NCBI GenBank assembly: GCA_965247635.1
Contig: CBDFHJ010000010.1
Span: forward strand, 868,001-932,000
Direction of reading: 5' to 3'
Origin: CBDFHJ01 sp965247635
GTDB lineage: Bacteria > Chloroflexota > Dehalococcoidia > Lucifugimonadales > Australimonadaceae
DNA: 64,000 nucleotides
Every line of letters starts with the position of its first letter. Within the stretch, counting starts at the first letter, position 1. The notes below the pieces were generated by a model. It ran no database searches. It was not told where the DNA came from and saw nothing but the letters and a program-made list of their open reading frames with translations. The position numbers were made by a program, and so were the translations under genes. Shown piece after piece: positions 35,270-43,775 of the stretch.

Positions 35270-36235
35270 CTACCGTCTGATCAGACGGCGTAGCAGCCAC
35301 GGAATGCTGCCTACCCGGCTGACGGGGCCGAAGCCTCGGGAACCCTCGGCGATGGCGCTGGACTCCTCCTCCGATAGCTCGATGTCGGCGGCCGTGGCGT
35401 TGGCTTCCACCTGGGCCACGCTCTTGGCGCCTGGGATGGCGATGACGTTGGGGTGGTGGACCAGCCACGCCAGGGCTATCTGAGCAGGCGTTACGCCGTG
35501 GCCAGCCCCTACCTCCGTCAGCACGTCGAGCAGCGGCTGAACCTTACGGACGTTGTCCGGCGTGAACAGCGGATTGGCCAGCCGCACCCCTCTGGGGAGA
35601 TGGTCTGGGCGGTAGCGCCCTGAGAGCAGGCCTTGGGCCAAGGGACTATAGGCGATGATGACCCGGTCGTTGGCCTGGGCGTAGGGCAGCAGCTCGCGCT
35701 CCGCCGACCGGTCCAGGAGGTGGTAGCGGACCTGGTTGGCGAAAACCGGGCCGCCCAGCGCGGCCTCGGCGTTGCGCCATCGGGCCAGGCTGTAGTTGCT
35801 GACCCCCACCTGGCCGATACACCGTTCCTCTTGGAGCTGCCGCATGGCGGCCATGGTCCACTGCGCCGGCACCAACGGGTTGGGCCAGTGGACCTGGTAC
35901 AGGTCGATGGTGTCGGTGTCCAGACGCTGCAGGCTTCTGGCCGCGGCGCTCAGCACGGAGCGACGCAGCAGGTGATGCGGGCTTACCTTGCTGGCGATGA
36001 GCGCCTGGTCCCGCCGGTCCCGGACGGCGTCACCGACCAGGACCTCCGACTGGCCACCACCGTACATCTCGGCCGTGTCGATGAGGTTGATGCCCAGCTC
36101 CAGCGCCCGGCGAACGATCTGGTGCGCGTCGGTGGCGTCGAACTCGGTGCCCCAGCCCCAACCCTTGGACCCGAACTGCCAAGCCCCCAAGCCGATAACC
36201 GATGCCTGACGATCGCCCATCTGAACGTAGCGCAT
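35270..36235 (-). CDS. Aldo/keto reductase
   Basis: A 321-residue NADPH-dependent aldo/keto reductase. The tetrad is visible: Asp in NLIDTAEMYGGG, Tyr in the same motif, Lys in ALIASKVSPHH and His in YQVHWPNPLVP. IGVSNYSLARW is the substrate/cofactor loop, and the C-terminal cofactor site reads IAIPGAKSVAQVEANA. The start is placed at MRYVQMGDRQASVIGLGAWQ rather than 16 codons earlier, because this is where family members begin. The substrate is unknown. Confidence 0.92.
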   Translation of the reverse strand: MRYVQMGDRQASVIGLGAWQFGSKGWGWGTEFDATDAHQIVRRALELGINLIDTAEMYGGGQSEVLVGDAVRDRRDQALIASKVSPHHLLRRSVLSAAARSLQRLDTDTIDLYQVHWPNPLVPAQWTMAAMRQLQEERCIGQVGVSNYSLARWRNAEAALGGPVFANQVRYHLLDRSAERELLPYAQANDRVIIAYSPLAQGLLSGRYRPDHLPRGVRLANPLFTPDNVRKVQPLLDVLTEVGAGHGVTPAQIALAWLVHHPNVIAIPGAKSVAQVEANATAADIELSEEESSAIAEGSRGFGPVSRVGSIPWLLRRLIRR

Positions 36236-36370
36236 GTCGTGCTCCGTGGGCAGGATGTCTTGCCGGCCCCAGCTATCCGGCAACTCCCAAGACGAGCGAA
36301 AGAGGACACGTTATACGGGGCTGCTGAGTTGCCTTTGAAGCTATGATAAGGCTATCGGTGGGACCGCACC

Positions 36371-36625
36371 ATGCGAAACGATCAGACCACACCACCAGGC
36401 CGCCCCGAAGGGCCGCAACGGGATGGGAGACCACCCGGCCAAAGGCCGCTCCAGATGTACCGGATCCTGCGGACGCTGGGGATCCTTCTGGCGGTGGCGG
36501 GTGTCTACCGGGCCATCCGTGGGGGAGAGGGCGGGTACGACAGCCTTCAGGGCGTAGGCATGCTGGCCATCGGCCTGGTATTCGTGTTCGGGTCGGTGGC
36601 GCTCTGGTACGTCCAGCGGCGATGA
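36371..36625 (+). CDS. Small membrane protein
   Basis: An 84-residue protein with a proline- and arginine-rich N-terminus and two membrane helices, ILRTLGILLAVAGVYRAI and LQGVGMLAIGLVFVFGSVAL. No family is recognised. The start ATG has only a weak ribosome-binding site, so the exact start is uncertain. Confidence 0.6.
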   Translation: MRNDQTTPPGRPEGPQRDGRPPGQRPLQMYRILRTLGILLAVAGVYRAIRGGEGGYDSLQGVGMLAIGLVFVFGSVALWYVQRR

Positions 36626-36653
36626 AGCCAAGGGCGCGGTTGGAATATTCCGG

Positions 36654-37184
36654 CTAGCGGGCCCGGCGCGAGACCAGTGCGGGGGTTTTTGTCTCGAACA
36701 CCCCATCCACGTCGCGTGCCTCAAAGGCGCCGCTCTCCACCAGGATTCCCCTCGCGCTAGGGCGCTCCTTTCGAGGCATGTGGACGGCCAGCACCGACCT
36801 TCCTCGCCGTAGGTGCCGCTCGTAGCGCTGGACCACCTCCGCTTCCAGGCCGTGCTCCTGCCCGGCCAGCGCGCCGAACCACGCCCCAATGAGCCCTCCC
36901 ACCTTCCAGACCGAGGCCCCCAAGAAGATGCGAATGCCCGTGTCTACCGGGAGGAAGAACAGCGCCACGACCACGGGCACCTCCAGCGCCAGTGCGCCGA
37001 TGATCCCCCAGCGGACGGCCCACCTCAGGATGCACTCGCCCCGGTGCCGCAGCACGGGCACTTCGTCGTCTACCGCCGACAGAAGGATGACCCGCTCTGG
37101 CCCATAGCCCGCGTAATGGAACATCCTTTGGGCGGCCAACGCTTCAGTGCGGTCCGTGAAAAGTCCGGCCAGCGTCCTGCTCAC
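36654..37184 (-). CDS. Membrane protein resembling GSP17M/DUF1269-type proteins
   Basis: The 176-residue protein starts LAGLFTDRTEALAAQRMFHY, a pattern found in general-stress-protein 17M-like domains (a factor that senses differences between residues in an alpha-beta fold). Two hydrophobic helices follow (IIGALALEVPVVVALFFLPV and a glycine-rich KVGGLIGAWFGALAG). The C-terminus is soluble. GTG is the start, preceded by GAGGAG. The function is unknown. Confidence 0.6.
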   Translation of the reverse strand: MSRTLAGLFTDRTEALAAQRMFHYAGYGPERVILLSAVDDEVPVLRHRGECILRWAVRWGIIGALALEVPVVVALFFLPVDTGIRIFLGASVWKVGGLIGAWFGALAGQEHGLEAEVVQRYERHLRRGRSVLAVHMPRKERPSARGILVESGAFEARDVDGVFETKTPALVSRRAR

Positions 37185-37248
37185 GCTGCTCCTCGCGGCC
37201 TCCTAGCGCACGTCCGATTGCAACGGCGCAGTAGGCCAGGGGCTTGGG

Positions 37249-38211
37249 CTACTCCAGCGTAAGGGCTACCTTACCGTAGACCTTCCGCTCCTCCAGGTAG
37301 CGGTGGGCCTCCGCCGCCTGGGCCAACGGCCAGGTCCGTGCAAGCGTGGGCCGGAAGGTGCCATCGTCGAACTTCGCGAACAGCGCGTCCGCTTGGTCGC
37401 GGGGGATACCGCCGCCTGCTCCGAGAACGGTGAGGTTGGTGAACCATAGCTCCGGCAACACCACTTCCACCGACCGTCTGCCGGAGGCCACGCCGTAGAC
37501 CACCATGCGTCCGTAGGGCTGAAGCACTTTCAGGCCGCGCAGAAAAACGTCTCCACCCACGCCGTCTATCACCACCGGCACGCCCTTGCCGTCGGTCAGG
37601 GCCTTGACCTCATCCACGAGCTCTTTCGCCTCGTAGCTGATTCCATGGTCCAGCCCGTACTCCTTGGCCCACTCCAACTTCTCGTCGGTGCTGGCGGTGC
37701 CGATCACCGTCGCCCCTAGGTGCTTAGCCACCTGCACGATGGCGATGCCGACCCCGCTGGCGCACGCTTGGACCAGGACCTGTTCTCCTGGTTGCACCTT
37801 GGCCCGGTTCGCCACCACCTGCCAGGCAGTCGCGAAGGACGTGCCAATGCTGGCCGCCTCTACCAGGCTGAGCGCGCTGGGCGCCGGGAACGCCTGGGCG
37901 GCATCGACGACGGCGTACTCGGCGTAGCCGGGAGAGCCTGCCCGGGTGAACACGGAGTCGCCCTTCTTGAAACCGGTGACATCACTCCCTGCCGCCTCCA
38001 CGACACCCGCGCACTCGCCTCCAGGGATGACCGGTAAGGAGACGCCGGGCGGAAGAGGGAAAGTGCCCCGGCGCCGGCCCACATCAGCGAAGTTCACGCT
38101 GACCCCGGCAAGCTTCACCAGTAGCTGGTCCGGCCCCGGCTCTGGGGTAGGGGAATCTTCGTATTTCAGGACGTCCGGGCCGCCCGTCTCATAGTAGCGG
38201 ATGACTTTCAA
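37249..38211 (-). CDS. NADPH:quinone oxidoreductase-like MDR protein
   Basis: The 320-residue protein lacks the zinc-binding cysteines of alcohol dehydrogenases and has the QOR pattern: VSVNFADVGRRRGTFPLPPG, PGGECAGVVEAAGSDV, GEQVLVQACASGVGIAIVQV for the cofactor loop, and DEVKALTDGKGVPVVIDGVGG. It should reduce quinones or other enones using NADPH. TTG (38211) is the start, since AAAGGAG precedes it by four to five bases. Confidence 0.9.
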   Translation of the reverse strand: MKVIRYYETGGPDVLKYEDSPTPEPGPDQLLVKLAGVSVNFADVGRRRGTFPLPPGVSLPVIPGGECAGVVEAAGSDVTGFKKGDSVFTRAGSPGYAEYAVVDAAQAFPAPSALSLVEAASIGTSFATAWQVVANRAKVQPGEQVLVQACASGVGIAIVQVAKHLGATVIGTASTDEKLEWAKEYGLDHGISYEAKELVDEVKALTDGKGVPVVIDGVGGDVFLRGLKVLQPYGRMVVYGVASGRRSVEVVLPELWFTNLTVLGAGGGIPRDQADALFAKFDDGTFRPTLARTWPLAQAAEAHRYLEERKVYGKVALTLE

Positions 38212-38338
38212 GGCGCTCCTTTCTCCCGTGGGATATGAGGCCGCAATCAGCGTTGGGGGATGGTTGGGCGTTGAGACGGAGTTTGCGCCCCGGCCAGTGC
38301 GCTTCGTCCAGACCCTTATCGCGTTACGCCATCGGGTA

Positions 38339-38839
38339 TTACGTTGAAGGCCGTGAAGACCGACGCGTGATGAGGAACACGCCGATGGCGATCAGGAGAA
38401 TAGCCCAGAGAAAACTCCAGCTTATCCACCAGAAGACGTTGAAGCTCTGCAAAAGGACGAAGGCCCCAAAGGCGATGAACACTATGGCGAGGCCCTTTCG
38501 CCGGCGGCCGCGCTGCTCCGAATTGAGGCCCCGTAGCTGGGCGGCCACGTTGACGCCTGCCTGCTCGGTATCCTCCGCCATCTGTTCCAGCGTTTCATAC
38601 ATGCTCTCGAGGTTGGGCGCGGACGGGCCAGGGGTGGTCCCGGTCTCCTCCGACGGCATGATGATGGCCAGCACGAGGTAGAAGAGGATACCGAGGCCAC
38701 CGAAGAGGGTGGCGCACACAAAGATCAATCGAACGATGACGGGATCGACGTCGAAGTACTCCGCCAGTCCGCCGCCGACCCCGAAGAGCATCTTCTCGCG
38801 AGCGCTCTTTCGAAGCCGACTTGTGTTGGACGCAGCCAT
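38339..38839 (-). CDS. PspC-domain membrane protein
   Basis: This 166-residue protein has an N-terminal PspC domain: LRKSAREKMLFGVGGGLAEY, FDVDPVIVRLIFVCATLFGG and LGILFYLVLAIIMPSE. A soluble stretch follows, then a second hydrophobic pair (LAIVFIAFGAFVLLQSFNVF and FLWAILLIAIGVFLI). PspC proteins respond to envelope stress. No other psp gene is nearby. Confidence 0.9.
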   Translation of the reverse strand: MAASNTSRLRKSAREKMLFGVGGGLAEYFDVDPVIVRLIFVCATLFGGLGILFYLVLAIIMPSEETGTTPGPSAPNLESMYETLEQMAEDTEQAGVNVAAQLRGLNSEQRGRRRKGLAIVFIAFGAFVLLQSFNVFWWISWSFLWAILLIAIGVFLITRRSSRPST

Positions 38840-39024
38840 TGCGAAAAGCCCCCTAACTCACGCCATAGGCCAGGCGAGCGTATTATGCTCCTCCATTCTC
38901 ACGGCGTAAAGCGACAGGCCCACGGCGTAAAGCGCATGGGAGCCCCCATGACGCCGCGCCTTGTTGGGCGTTATAGTAGTTGCAAGGCGGACAAACCTGA
39001 CGTACCGAGGTCGAGCGTAAGCTT

Positions 39025-40246
39025 ATGATGCGTACGAGAGGCGCCAAAGGGGCCGTCGTAGTGCTTTCTTTGGCCTTGATCGCGGCCTGCGGCGGCTCAG
39101 CCGGAGAGCGCGCGGGTTCGGCTGAGGACCTGGGTGCATCGCCCGTCCCCACCGCTACCTCCACGCCGACGGAGCTGTCGCCTTCCTCGACACCCACTTC
39201 TACTCCCTCTCCCGATACCACTGCGACCTCCACGGCTATATCACCGTCGACTGGAGATGCCACGCCGACGGAGCTATCGCCTTCTTCGACACCCACTCCC
39301 ACGGCTACCCCACGCTCGAGTGGGCGGGTGGGACAGCGATTTACTGGGTTCATTCCCCTGGATGACCCACCCCACGTCGCCGCTGCCGACGCCGACTACC
39401 TGAGTGACGATACGCTGGTGCTGGGGTTGGAGTGGGAGGGCGAGGCGAGGGCTTACCCGGTCCACATGATGCAATTCCCCCATACCGTCAACGAGACCGT
39501 GGGTGGCACGCACCTACTCGCCACCTACTGACAGAAGTGCGGCTCGGGGGTCGGGTTCGACCCCGTGGTGAACGGCCAGCGGCTCACCTTTGAGGTGTGG
39601 GGGCTAGGCCGCCAGGTGTTGATCATACAGGACCGGGAGACGGGCACCATTTGGGCTCACCTGGATGGGACCGCGACGCGCGGGGAGCTGGAGGGCACGC
39701 GCCTCGCCATGGTGCCCCTACCCATGATGACGTGGTCAGAGTGGAAGCGCGCCTACCCCCCATACCCTCGTCCTGTCGCCTGAGGTGGCGCGCAGCGACC
39801 CCTTTGGCTCTGCTCGGCTGGGCGTCCCCAACCAGCGCGAGGCTGAGTACGGCGATGACCGCCTTCCGTCCAACGCTTTGGTGGTAGGCGTGGAGGAGGA
39901 CGGCGTGTTCATGGCCTACCCCCTGGAGGACGTGCAGGCGGTGGGTGGCGTGGTGAACGACGTAGTCAACGATAAGCCGGTTGTGGTGCTCCACGATGGT
40001 GATGCTCGTACGGGCATCGCCTACTCCCGTGTGGCGGGTGATACTACGATGGAGTTCTACAACGCGGACCCCGAAGGATTTGAGCTACGCGACTACGACA
40101 CGAACACCCTCTGGGACGCGCAGGGACGCGCCGTTGAGGGCCCCTTGGACGGCACGGAGCTCGAGTTCATCCCCTCTTTCATCTCCGAATGGTACGGCTG
40201 GTCTGCCTACCATCCGGAAACGGGACTGTACGAAGCCCCACGCTAG
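39025..40246 (+). CDS. DUF3179 lipoprotein with in-frame TGA (probable Sec) and a +1 shift
   Basis: The frame starts with a lipoprotein signal, VVVLSLALIAAC, then a Thr/Ser/Pro-rich linker (STPTELSPSSTPT repeated). The DUF3179 domain follows: EWEGEARAYPVHMMQFPHTV and THLLATY, then TGA at 39529-39531, then QKCGSGVGFDPVVNGQRLTF. DUF3179 proteins normally have TYCPLCG, so the TGA replaces the first conserved Cys. Downstream, the frame moves +1 within a six-C run (39756-39761): KRAYP continues as HTLVLSPEVARSDPFG and runs to 40246. A SECIS-like hairpin supports Sec; the +1 shift may be programmed, a mutation or a base-call error. Confidence 0.7.
39529..39564 (+). promoter_or_regulatory. Candidate bacterial SECIS element, DUF3179 gene
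   Basis: After the TGA (39529-39531), 21 bases lead to the loop of a hairpin with stem GGGGTC/GACCCC (39547-39552, 39559-39564) and loop GGGTTC, which begins with G. The spacing to the loop, 21 bases, is the same as in the DsbA-like gene. Confidence 0.65.
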
Positions 40247-40490
40247 AGAGGTGTCCGAAAAAGCCCGCGTCGCCCCGCGAGTGGATCCAGGGTTGCACCC
40301 TGGCGGCGAAGGCCTGCCCCACCCCCAAGTTATTTTTGCCCACCCGCCCTCCCCGGATGCGTCCGCGTGCGCCCCACCGGTCTTTGGTCTGCGGTTGCCA
40401 TCTGCGAGCGATCCGGCGAGGGCTTGAGCGACATCCGTAGCCTGTAGCGATCGGGACCCCGCAAGTGGGTGCAGGGGAAACCCTGCCTGG
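40247..40490. repeat. Dispersed repeats upstream of the F420-type gene
   Basis: A repeat unit at about 40425-40485 (CTTGAGCGACATCC, GCGATCGGGACCCCGCAAGT, GGGTGCAGGG) matches those at 26690-26843, and an earlier, more diverged copy is at 40285-40420. No gene is seen in the interval. The repeat ends directly at the promoter below. Confidence 0.7.
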
Positions 40491-40496
40491 TATACT
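40488..40496 (+). promoter_or_regulatory. Extended -10 promoter, leaderless gene at 40503
   Basis: TGG-TATACT ends six bases before the ATG at 40503, so the predicted transcript starts at the initiation codon itself. There is no room for a ribosome-binding site. Confidence 0.7.
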
Positions 40497-40502
40497 CGGC
40501 GC

Positions 40503-41033
40503 ATGCCGCGCCTCGGCGACCAAGTCCGCCACGTCCTAGCCCATAGCTTTGTTATCCGGACGACCGTGACCAGACGCAGCGGCGCCCCTCGCACCGTGGA
40601 GACCACCTACGTGTGGGATGGCCAGGACCGTATCTACCTGTCGGGCTACCCCGGCAAGCGGGACTGGGTAGCCAGCATGGCGGCCAGCCCCTGGGTGACG
40701 GTGCACACCGTGGAGGGGACCAAGGAGACAGGTTGGTACGACATCCCCGCCAGCGCTCGCGTGCTGCGGGACCGAGACGAGCGCCTGCCGCACTTGCTTG
40801 CCTTCGTCGAGCGGTGGGCTAAGCGCCCGGGCTTTCCGCGGCTGCCGTTCCAGTTTGCACTGGCCACGATCAGACTCAATCGTCAGTTACACCTCCCGTG
40901 GTGGGGGCCGTTTTACCCCGCTCGCAAGCTCCTGGACCAGATGCCGTGCGTGGAGCTGACCTTCACCGGCGACCCGGTGGCCAGGTCCGACGGCCCCTCT
41001 ACGGCACCATGGCCGGAGGCAGGAAGACCATAA
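40503..41033 (+). CDS. Nitroreductase/F420H2-dependent quinone-reductase-like protein
   Basis: A 176-residue protein of the split-barrel type: FVIRTTVTRRSGAPRTVETT, VWDGQDRIYLSGYPGKRDWV and ASMAASPWVTVHTV recall deazaflavin-dependent nitroreductases (DUF385-like). The substrate and cofactor are uncertain. The gene is probably leaderless (promoter at 40488). It ends five bases before the next ATG, so the two are likely an operon. Confidence 0.65.
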   Translation: MPRLGDQVRHVLAHSFVIRTTVTRRSGAPRTVETTYVWDGQDRIYLSGYPGKRDWVASMAASPWVTVHTVEGTKETGWYDIPASARVLRDRDERLPHLLAFVERWAKRPGFPRLPFQFALATIRLNRQLHLPWWGPFYPARKLLDQMPCVELTFTGDPVARSDGPSTAPWPEAGRP

Positions 41034-41037
41034 CCGA

Positions 41038-41583
41038 ATGGACGTGCTCATCCGGAAGGCGAGCATCGGCGATGCTGTCGCCATTGCCAGAGTACACGTT
41101 GATAGCTGGCGGACGACCTATGCCGGCATCGTGCGGAACGAATATCTGGACAGCTTGGCCTACTCACGCAGAGAGGAACTCTGGTCTGAGATTCTTGTCA
41201 CGGGTGAGCCCAAGCAGAATGTGTACGTGGCTGAAGACGCGAGCGGAAAAGTCGTCGGGTTTGCGTGGGGCGGTCCGGAACGAAGCGGCAATCCCACCTA
41301 CCAAGGTGAGATATATGCCATTTACTTGCTGGATGGATACCAACGGAAGGGTATCGGTAGCCGGCTGACGCAGGCGATTGCAAAAGAGTTGCTGGCTCAA
41401 GGGTTCGCCTCCATGCTAGTGTGGGTACTGGCTGAAAACCCATTCCGCCTGTTTTACGAGGCCCTGGGTGCTGAGTTGGTTGACCAGGGGTCGACCACCG
41501 TGGAGAGCGTAGATCTCACTATGTTGGCCTATGGGTGGATAGACCTCCGCCTTCTAGTCCGTCAATTGGAAGAGGAGCTGTGA
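41038..41583 (+). CDS. GNAT-family N-acetyltransferase
   Basis: The 181-residue protein has the GNAT fold: VLIRKASIGDAVAIARVHVD and SWRTTYAGIV at the N-terminus, IYAIYLLDGYQRKGIGSRL for the acetyl-CoA pyrophosphate loop (QRKGIG), and WVLAENPFRLFYEALGAEL. It acetylates a small molecule or protein amine. It is four bases after the upstream gene and possibly co-transcribed. Confidence 0.93.
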   Translation: MDVLIRKASIGDAVAIARVHVDSWRTTYAGIVRNEYLDSLAYSRREELWSEILVTGEPKQNVYVAEDASGKVVGFAWGGPERSGNPTYQGEIYAIYLLDGYQRKGIGSRLTQAIAKELLAQGFASMLVWVLAENPFRLFYEALGAELVDQGSTTVESVDLTMLAYGWIDLRLLVRQLEEEL

Positions 41584-41662
41584 AAGCGATAAGCCTCATT
41601 GTCCTATGCTTGGGCTAAGAGCAATATTGCCGAGTGATGCGCATACCGCCAGGAGGGAGTCT

Positions 41663-41836
41663 ATGGAGCAGCTGTTGGAGATTGACCACGACCCGAAGGT
41701 GTTGGAGCTGGAGAAGCTGGATGACGGCCAGGTCCGGCTGGTCATCACCTTGAGCAAGCTGGGCCAGGTGACCAAGCTCGACTTCTTCCTCGACCCGGAA
41801 GAGGCCCAACGGGTATGCCGTACGTTGGCCACCTAG
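41663..41836 (+). CDS. Small conserved-looking protein
   Basis: A 57-residue, acidic, alternating hydrophobic protein (MEQLLEIDHDPKVLELEKLD, QVRLVITLSKLGQVTKLDFF, LDPEEAQRVCRTLAT). It starts at ATG after AGGAGGGA, a strong ribosome-binding site. No family is recognised. The next gene begins 10 bases later. Confidence 0.65.
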   Translation: MEQLLEIDHDPKVLELEKLDDGQVRLVITLSKLGQVTKLDFFLDPEEAQRVCRTLAT

Positions 41837-41846
41837 GGGCGGGCGT

Positions 41847-42428
41847 ATGTTGTGGAGCGCCACCGTCATAGAGGGACGCCCAACGCTGCTGCTGGTCGAC
41901 GCCTCACGCAACCTGGCGGGCTGGGAGTCGGGGTTCTGCGACCGGTTTTTCACCACCATGCGCCGCAGAGGGATAGGCCTGGTGGGCGGGGGGCCGCTGC
42001 GGACCGCCCACCCCGAAGAGCTGCTGCCGCACCTGAATGCGGTTGACGAGGCCAACTGCGTCCTGGTCGTCACCCACGATAGCGAGACCAACCCGCCCTC
42101 GTCGGCCGAGCTGCGGGGGTACTGGGAGTGGATGGACGCTCACGTCCGTGGGCCCAAGCTCTTTGCCGGCTGTTCGTGGCGCAGCTACGACCCAGAGGTG
42201 CCCAAAGCCATTCTGAGCAACGCAGGGCGTTTCGCACCGCTGGCGGTGGCCCCCCAGTCGCCGGTAACCCCCCGAGAAGGGGGCCTCTACCTCCTGAAGT
42301 TCTTCACGGAGCTGGACCTGCACGCGGAGAAGGAAATCTCCGGCAGAATGGCCTGGTTCTCCTGGTCCAAGGCCAGAGAGCTGCTGAGACGGCGCCGGCT
42401 TGACGGGACGTTCGGCGTGTTGTGCTAG
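41847..42428 (+). CDS. Hypothetical protein, possible CHAT/ligand-binding alpha-beta fold
   Basis: The 193-residue protein begins MLWSATVIEGRPTLLLVDAS and includes CVLVVTHDSETNPPSSAELR and PKLFAGCSWRSYDPEVPKAI. The pattern suggests an alpha-beta fold with a conserved Cys-Ser-Trp stretch. I cannot assign a family. It lies close to the small protein before it and its stop is five bases from the end of the convergent channel gene. Confidence 0.5.
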   Translation: MLWSATVIEGRPTLLLVDASRNLAGWESGFCDRFFTTMRRRGIGLVGGGPLRTAHPEELLPHLNAVDEANCVLVVTHDSETNPPSSAELRGYWEWMDAHVRGPKLFAGCSWRSYDPEVPKAILSNAGRFAPLAVAPQSPVTPREGGLYLLKFFTELDLHAEKEISGRMAWFSWSKARELLRRRRLDGTFGVLC

Positions 42429-42433
42429 GCCCC

Positions 42434-43537
42434 TTACGCTGCAGGCGTCGGGCCCGGTATCGGCTCCGTGGCGGGTCTCCCTCCGTTGGGGTACACCAGC
42501 TTGCGGACGGGGTAGTTGATCTCGATTCCCTCCTGGCGAAAACGGGCGTGAAGCCGCTTGATGAACTCATTGGTCAGGACGAAGCTGCCTATCCGGTCCT
42601 TGGCTTGGAAGAAGACCCAGAACCCAATATTGGAGTCCCCGAAGCTATCGTACCCAAACCAAGGGTCTACCTCCTTGACGGCCTCCGGAAGCTCCAGCAC
42701 TTCCCGCGCCACCTCCAGGCCAACCCGCTCGACCTCTGCCAGGTCGCTGTCGTAGCTGACTCCGCAGGTCACTACAATGTTCATGGCGGGGTCTGGGGCC
42801 TGGTAGTTAGTGATGATGGTATCGGCCACCACCGAGTTTGGAATGATGACGAGGGAGTTCAGCCAAGTACGGATCTTGGTCGTACGCCACCCCACCTCGA
42901 CCACGTAGCCTGTTGGCCCGCCCTGGAGTTCGATGTAGTCTCCGATCCGGATGGCGGCGTCGGACATGACGTATGTGCCGGCGAAGAAGTTGCCCAAGGT
43001 GGGCTGGAGCGCGAGGGCAACGGCCAGGCCGGTGATGCCCAGGCCGCCCAGCAGGGGGCTGATGGATAGCCCCAGGGTGTCCAGCACGACGAGGAAGGCG
43101 ACCCCGTAGATAACGATCCCCAGAAGGCGGCGAAGGATTGGGAAGACCCGGTCGTCGAACCCGGACGCCGTCCGGGGCGCTATGGTCTGTAGGTACCAGT
43201 TGATGCCACCGGTGCCGGCATTGACCAGAGCGTGGCTTAGTACCAGCACCGCGAGGACCGTCCACGCCTTTGTAAGCTCGTTCCGCCACTCCTCAAGGTC
43301 GGGAAGGGATGTCAGGGACAGGTAGCCCCCAAGCAAGGCGAGGAAGAGAACCACCGAGTTCCGCATCCCTCGGACGAGCTGGATGGCCGCGCCTGCGGGA
43401 GATCGTCGCTGAATGCGTCTGATGACGAACCCCAGAATGATATGCAGGACCCCCGCGGCGATCACGAAAAGGGCGAAGATGCCCACGGCTAAGAGGGGCC
43501 GGAAAAGGTCACTATCCGTGATGTTGTCGTACCACAT
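42434..43537 (-). CDS. MscS-family mechanosensitive ion channel
   Basis: The protein of about 367 residues has several N-terminal membrane helices (LLAVGIFALFVIAAGVLHII, VVLFLALLGGYLSLTSL) and the MscS pore region LLGGLGITGLAVALALQPTL with GNFFAGTYVMSDAAIRIGDY. The beta domain follows with GYVVEVGWRTTKIRTWLNSL and IIPNSVVADTIITNY. It releases ions on osmotic downshock. The second ATG at 43537 is chosen since GGAGG lies seven bases upstream; earlier in-frame ATGs overlap it. Confidence 0.93.
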   Translation of the reverse strand: MWYDNITDSDLFRPLLAVGIFALFVIAAGVLHIILGFVIRRIQRRSPAGAAIQLVRGMRNSVVLFLALLGGYLSLTSLPDLEEWRNELTKAWTVLAVLVLSHALVNAGTGGINWYLQTIAPRTASGFDDRVFPILRRLLGIVIYGVAFLVVLDTLGLSISPLLGGLGITGLAVALALQPTLGNFFAGTYVMSDAAIRIGDYIELQGGPTGYVVEVGWRTTKIRTWLNSLVIIPNSVVADTIITNYQAPDPAMNIVVTCGVSYDSDLAEVERVGLEVAREVLELPEAVKEVDPWFGYDSFGDSNIGFWVFFQAKDRIGSFVLTNEFIKRLHARFRQEGIEINYPVRKLVYPNGGRPATEPIPGPTPAA

Positions 43538-43679
43538 GCGCATGCCTCCGTGCCGCGAGATGCTCACCTTACGAGGCCAGACCTCATTCCTGGCCCCTCA
43601 CGCAGCTAGGGAGACGATACCCTTTTCGGGCTAGGCTTGCATTAGTAGACCGCCTGTGCAGTTCCTTACCTTGACCTGC

Positions 43680-43697
43680 GGTACCCCTAGGAGTACC
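43680..43697. promoter_or_regulatory. Imperfect palindrome before the first Rieske gene
   Basis: The 18-bp near-palindrome GGTACCCCTAGGAGTACC lies 79 bases before the start. A TTGACC (43671-43676) precedes it and TACCTT (43694-43699) follows after a 17-base spacer, so it would sit in the spacer of a weak promoter. It may be a regulator site. Confidence 0.3.
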
Positions 43698-43775
43698 TTC
43701 ACGGTAACTAGAGAATCTCCGTAGCGTTTCGCTGCCGTTGGGATACATAACAGGACCCCGGATGGAGGCACCTAT

